NCBI GenBank assembly: GCA_036796255.1
Contig: DAIRDH010000074.1
Location: 1 to 12,702 of the forward strand
Direction: 5' to 3'
Origin: T3Sed10-241 sp036796255
Lineage (GTDB): Bacteria > Bacteroidota > Bacteroidia > Flavobacteriales_D > Cryomorphaceae
Length of the DNA: 12,702 bases
Part shown: positions 11,811 to 12,702 of the stretch, one piece after another
Position numbering within the stretch: position 1 is the stretch's first letter
Layout of the letters: each line of letters begins with the position of its first letter
Notes under the pieces: generated by a model
Database searches by the model: none
The model's input: the letters and a program-made list of their open reading frames with translations, nothing else
Told to the model about the DNA's origin: nothing
Made by a program: the position numbers and the translations under genes

Positions 11811-12702
11811 AGAAGTTTTTGCTCATCACTTATTACTGGCCGCCCGCAGGGGGTGCAGGTGTGCAGCGCTGGTTGCATTTCAGCAAGTACCTTCCGGCAA
11901 ATGGCTGGGAACCGGTTATTCTCACCGTAGATCCCGATCACGCCACTTACCCGCAACAGGATGAGAGCCTGATGGCCGAGGTCGCTCCAGAGCTTGAAGT
12001 GATTCGTACCAAGTCTATCGAACCCCTCCAATGGTATGGCAAAATAGCCGGCAAAGACCGCATACCTTATGGAGGCTTCAGCAATGAAAAATCCAACTCC
12101 TGGACTTCAAAATTCATCCGCGGCAATTTCTTCATTCCCGATGCACGACGGGGTTGGAACCATTACGCATTAAGCGCAGCACGCAAGCTGATTAAGAAGC
12201 ATGGTATTGAGCTGATCGTAACCACCGGTCCTCCCCACTCCACCCACCTCATAGGGCTTGAGCTGCAGCAAAAAATGGGTGTAAAATGGGTGGCCGACCT
12301 GCGCGACCCCTGGACGCAAGTGTACTACAATTACGACATGCCCCGCACCGCCATGGCCCTTCGATACGACCGCCTGTTGGAGCGCCGCGTACTCGGCAGT
12401 GCCGATGCAGTGATGACTGCAAGCCCGGGATTTGCGGCGCGATTCAAGGAGCGCGTCAAGCGCAAATACCATGTGGTGACCAACGGCTTTGATCAACTCC
12501 TGCCACCCCTTGAAAAGCCGGCTGGCAGCCCGCTGTACATCACCTACACCGGCACCATGGCTGAGAGCTATAAGCCCGAAGCCCTCTTCAGGGAAATGGC
12601 CGCTTTGAAAGACATTGATTTTCGCTTTCGCGTGGCGGGCAGCCTCAGCGAGGGCGTATTGCAAATGATCAAAGACGCGGGCCTCTGGCACCGGCTCGAC
12701 TA
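11807..12702 (+). CDS. Glycosyltransferase, GT4 type, 3' end cut by window edge
   Basis: Translated by hand from the ATG at 11807, which overlaps the upstream stop by 4 bases. The frame is open to the edge, giving 298 residues; the family usually has 380-430, so the C-terminal part with the nucleotide-sugar EX7E-type motif is missing. The N-terminus MKKFLLITYYWPPAGGAGVQ has the glycine-rich first loop typical of GT4 enzymes of Bacteroidota. IVTTGPPHSTHLIGLEL and WVADLRDPW (Asp164) are further family stretches in the acceptor-side domain. YTGTM at about residue 247 starts the second Rossmann domain. It likely adds a sugar to a surface polysaccharide or glycolipid at the cytoplasmic face of the membrane; the sugar and acceptor cannot be named. 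Confidence 0.92.
   Translation, partial: MKKFLLITYYWPPAGGAGVQRWLHFSKYLPANGWEPVILTVDPDHATYPQQDESLMAEVAPELEVIRTKSIEPLQWYGKIAGKDRIPYGGFSNEKSNSWTSKFIRGNFFIPDARRGWNHYALSAARKLIKKHGIELIVTTGPPHSTHLIGLELQQKMGVKWVADLRDPWTQVYYNYDMPRTAMALRYDRLLERRVLGSADAVMTASPGFAARFKERVKRKYHVVTNGFDQLLPPLEKPAGSPLYITYTGTMAESYKPEALFREMAALKDIDFRFRVAGSLSEGVLQMIKDAGLWHRLD

Noticed and set aside
1..12702. tRNA, rRNA or riboswitch genes
   Set aside because: I checked the gaps by eye for cloverleaf, TTCGAATC-type loops and large structured leaders and found none.

Overview
The window looks like a chromosomal segment of a member of the Bacteroidota, probably Flavobacteriales-like, with moderate (roughly half) GC. Three things point this way. 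A DUF4834-type small protein sits directly ahead of a YfhO-family membrane protein. The carbamoyl-phosphate synthase large subunit is short and ends before the usual regulatory domain. Several starts are preceded by the Bacteroidota -7 promoter element TAnnTTTG rather than by a Shine-Dalgarno sequence. No genus can be assigned from the sequence alone.

Layout. Bases 1-1186 (minus) hold the N-terminal two thirds of a glutamine-hydrolysing asparagine synthetase, cut by the window edge. Divergent from it, at 1396-1554, is the very short rpmH gene (ribosomal protein L34), with a clear promoter and a clear intrinsic terminator. Convergent with rpmH is a 440-residue AAA ATPase with a DUF4143-type C-terminus (1625-2947, minus), preceded by a 33-bp tandem repeat. 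Bases 2948-3819 carry no convincing intact gene. They hold a mosaic of direct repeats and small palindromes, plus a fragment matching the 3' end of the neighbouring alpha/beta hydrolase gene (3820-4677, minus). carB follows divergently (4804-7620), then a probable two-gene operon of DUF4834 protein and YfhO-like membrane protein (7700-10648). A 600-bp gap contains a large concentric inverted repeat. The window ends with a methyltransferase gene whose stop overlaps the start of a GT4-type glycosyltransferase gene (11250-12702, the latter cut by the edge).

How the genes relate. rpmH (translation), carB (pyrimidine and arginine precursor carbamoyl phosphate) and asnB (asparagine) are housekeeping genes. 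The right-hand genes (DUF4834, YfhO-like, methyltransferase, glycosyltransferase) suggest envelope or surface-glycan work, but no substrate can be named. The AAA/DUF4143 ATPase and the repeat block at 2950-3813 are the accessory-looking part.

Nothing here is a clear new defence or biosynthetic system. The observations most worth a second look are the hydrolase-tail fragment fused to a repeated 153-bp block, the concentric palindrome at 10874-11029, a short repeat family shared between these two distant gaps, and an over-represented octamer CGCGAAAG seen seven times.
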